A stretch of 5,291 bases of DNA from the NCBI GenBank assembly GCA_021773655.1, contig JAJFJX010000359.1:1-5291 (forward strand), written 5' to 3'. This document shows positions 5,258-5,291 of the stretch, in pieces. The translations under genes were made by a program, and so were the position numbers. Below the pieces are notes generated by a model. It was given only the letters and a program-made list of their open reading frames with translations, was not told where the DNA came from and did not search any database. This DNA is from Panacagrimonas sp. (GTDB lineage: Bacteria > Pseudomonadota > Gammaproteobacteria > Nevskiales > Nevskiaceae). How positions within the stretch are numbered: position 1 is the stretch's first letter; every line of letters begins with the position of its first letter.

Positions 5258-5291
5258 GCGAGGCGATTTCAGACGTTCCGGCGCGCCAGTC
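5258..5291. other. Start of the region upstream of lptF
   Basis: Only 34 bp upstream of lptF are in the window. They contain no recognisable promoter pair or strong ribosome site. In many gammaproteobacteria a leucyl aminopeptidase gene (pepA) diverges from lptF here, but nothing in these bases shows it. Confidence 0.4.

Noticed and set aside
1..5291. Search by eye for CRISPR arrays, rRNA, riboswitches, toxin-antitoxin pairs and intact insertion sequences
   Set aside because: No regularly spaced repeats, no conserved RNA cores other than the tRNA, and no transposase or toxin-like frames could be supported.

Overview
The window is GC-rich chromosomal DNA, probably from a gammaproteobacterium. 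The best guess is Lysobacterales/Xanthomonadales, from the lptF-lptG operon facing an RDD-family gene; this is inferred from protein character and was not tested by a search. It has two unlike halves. The right half (about 1900-5291) is dense, ordinary core genome. The left half (1-1897) has no intact protein gene; it holds one tRNA gene surrounded by decayed integrase sequence.

Right half, read from the right end: lptF (start 5257) and lptG (stop 3090) lie on the minus strand and overlap by ATGA. They encode the two membrane subunits of the LptB2FG transporter that extracts lipopolysaccharide from the inner membrane. Converging on them is a plus-strand gene for a small RDD-family membrane protein (2535-3050), separated by only 39 bp. 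Divergent from the RDD gene, across a 73-bp spacer, is a minus-strand gene for a secreted glutathione peroxidase-family protein (1898-2461) with a strong Shine-Dalgarno sequence and a signal peptide. Apart from their envelope location, nothing ties the peroxidase or the RDD protein to LPS transport.

Left half: a complete tRNA-Arg(CCU) with encoded CCA lies at 1057-1132 on the minus strand. Four bases upstream of its 5' end is the stop codon of a wrecked tyrosine-recombinase gene (1136-1613). In this gene an N-terminal arm-like segment is joined directly to the catalytic C-terminus, with a nonsense codon near the start and a frameshift just after box II. Beyond the tRNA 3' end, at 893, a short stretch resembles the start of a P4-type integrase. 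A perfect 15-bp inverted repeat (791-805 and 1608-1622) encloses the tRNA and both integrase traces. The simplest reading is a tRNA-Arg locus used repeatedly by integrating elements that have since been largely deleted. The remaining left sequence holds no gene I can support.

I see no CRISPR array, rRNA, intact insertion sequence, or new defence or biosynthetic system. The most useful leads are the tRNA locus and its integrase debris, the inverted repeat, and the altered active-site loop of the secreted peroxidase.
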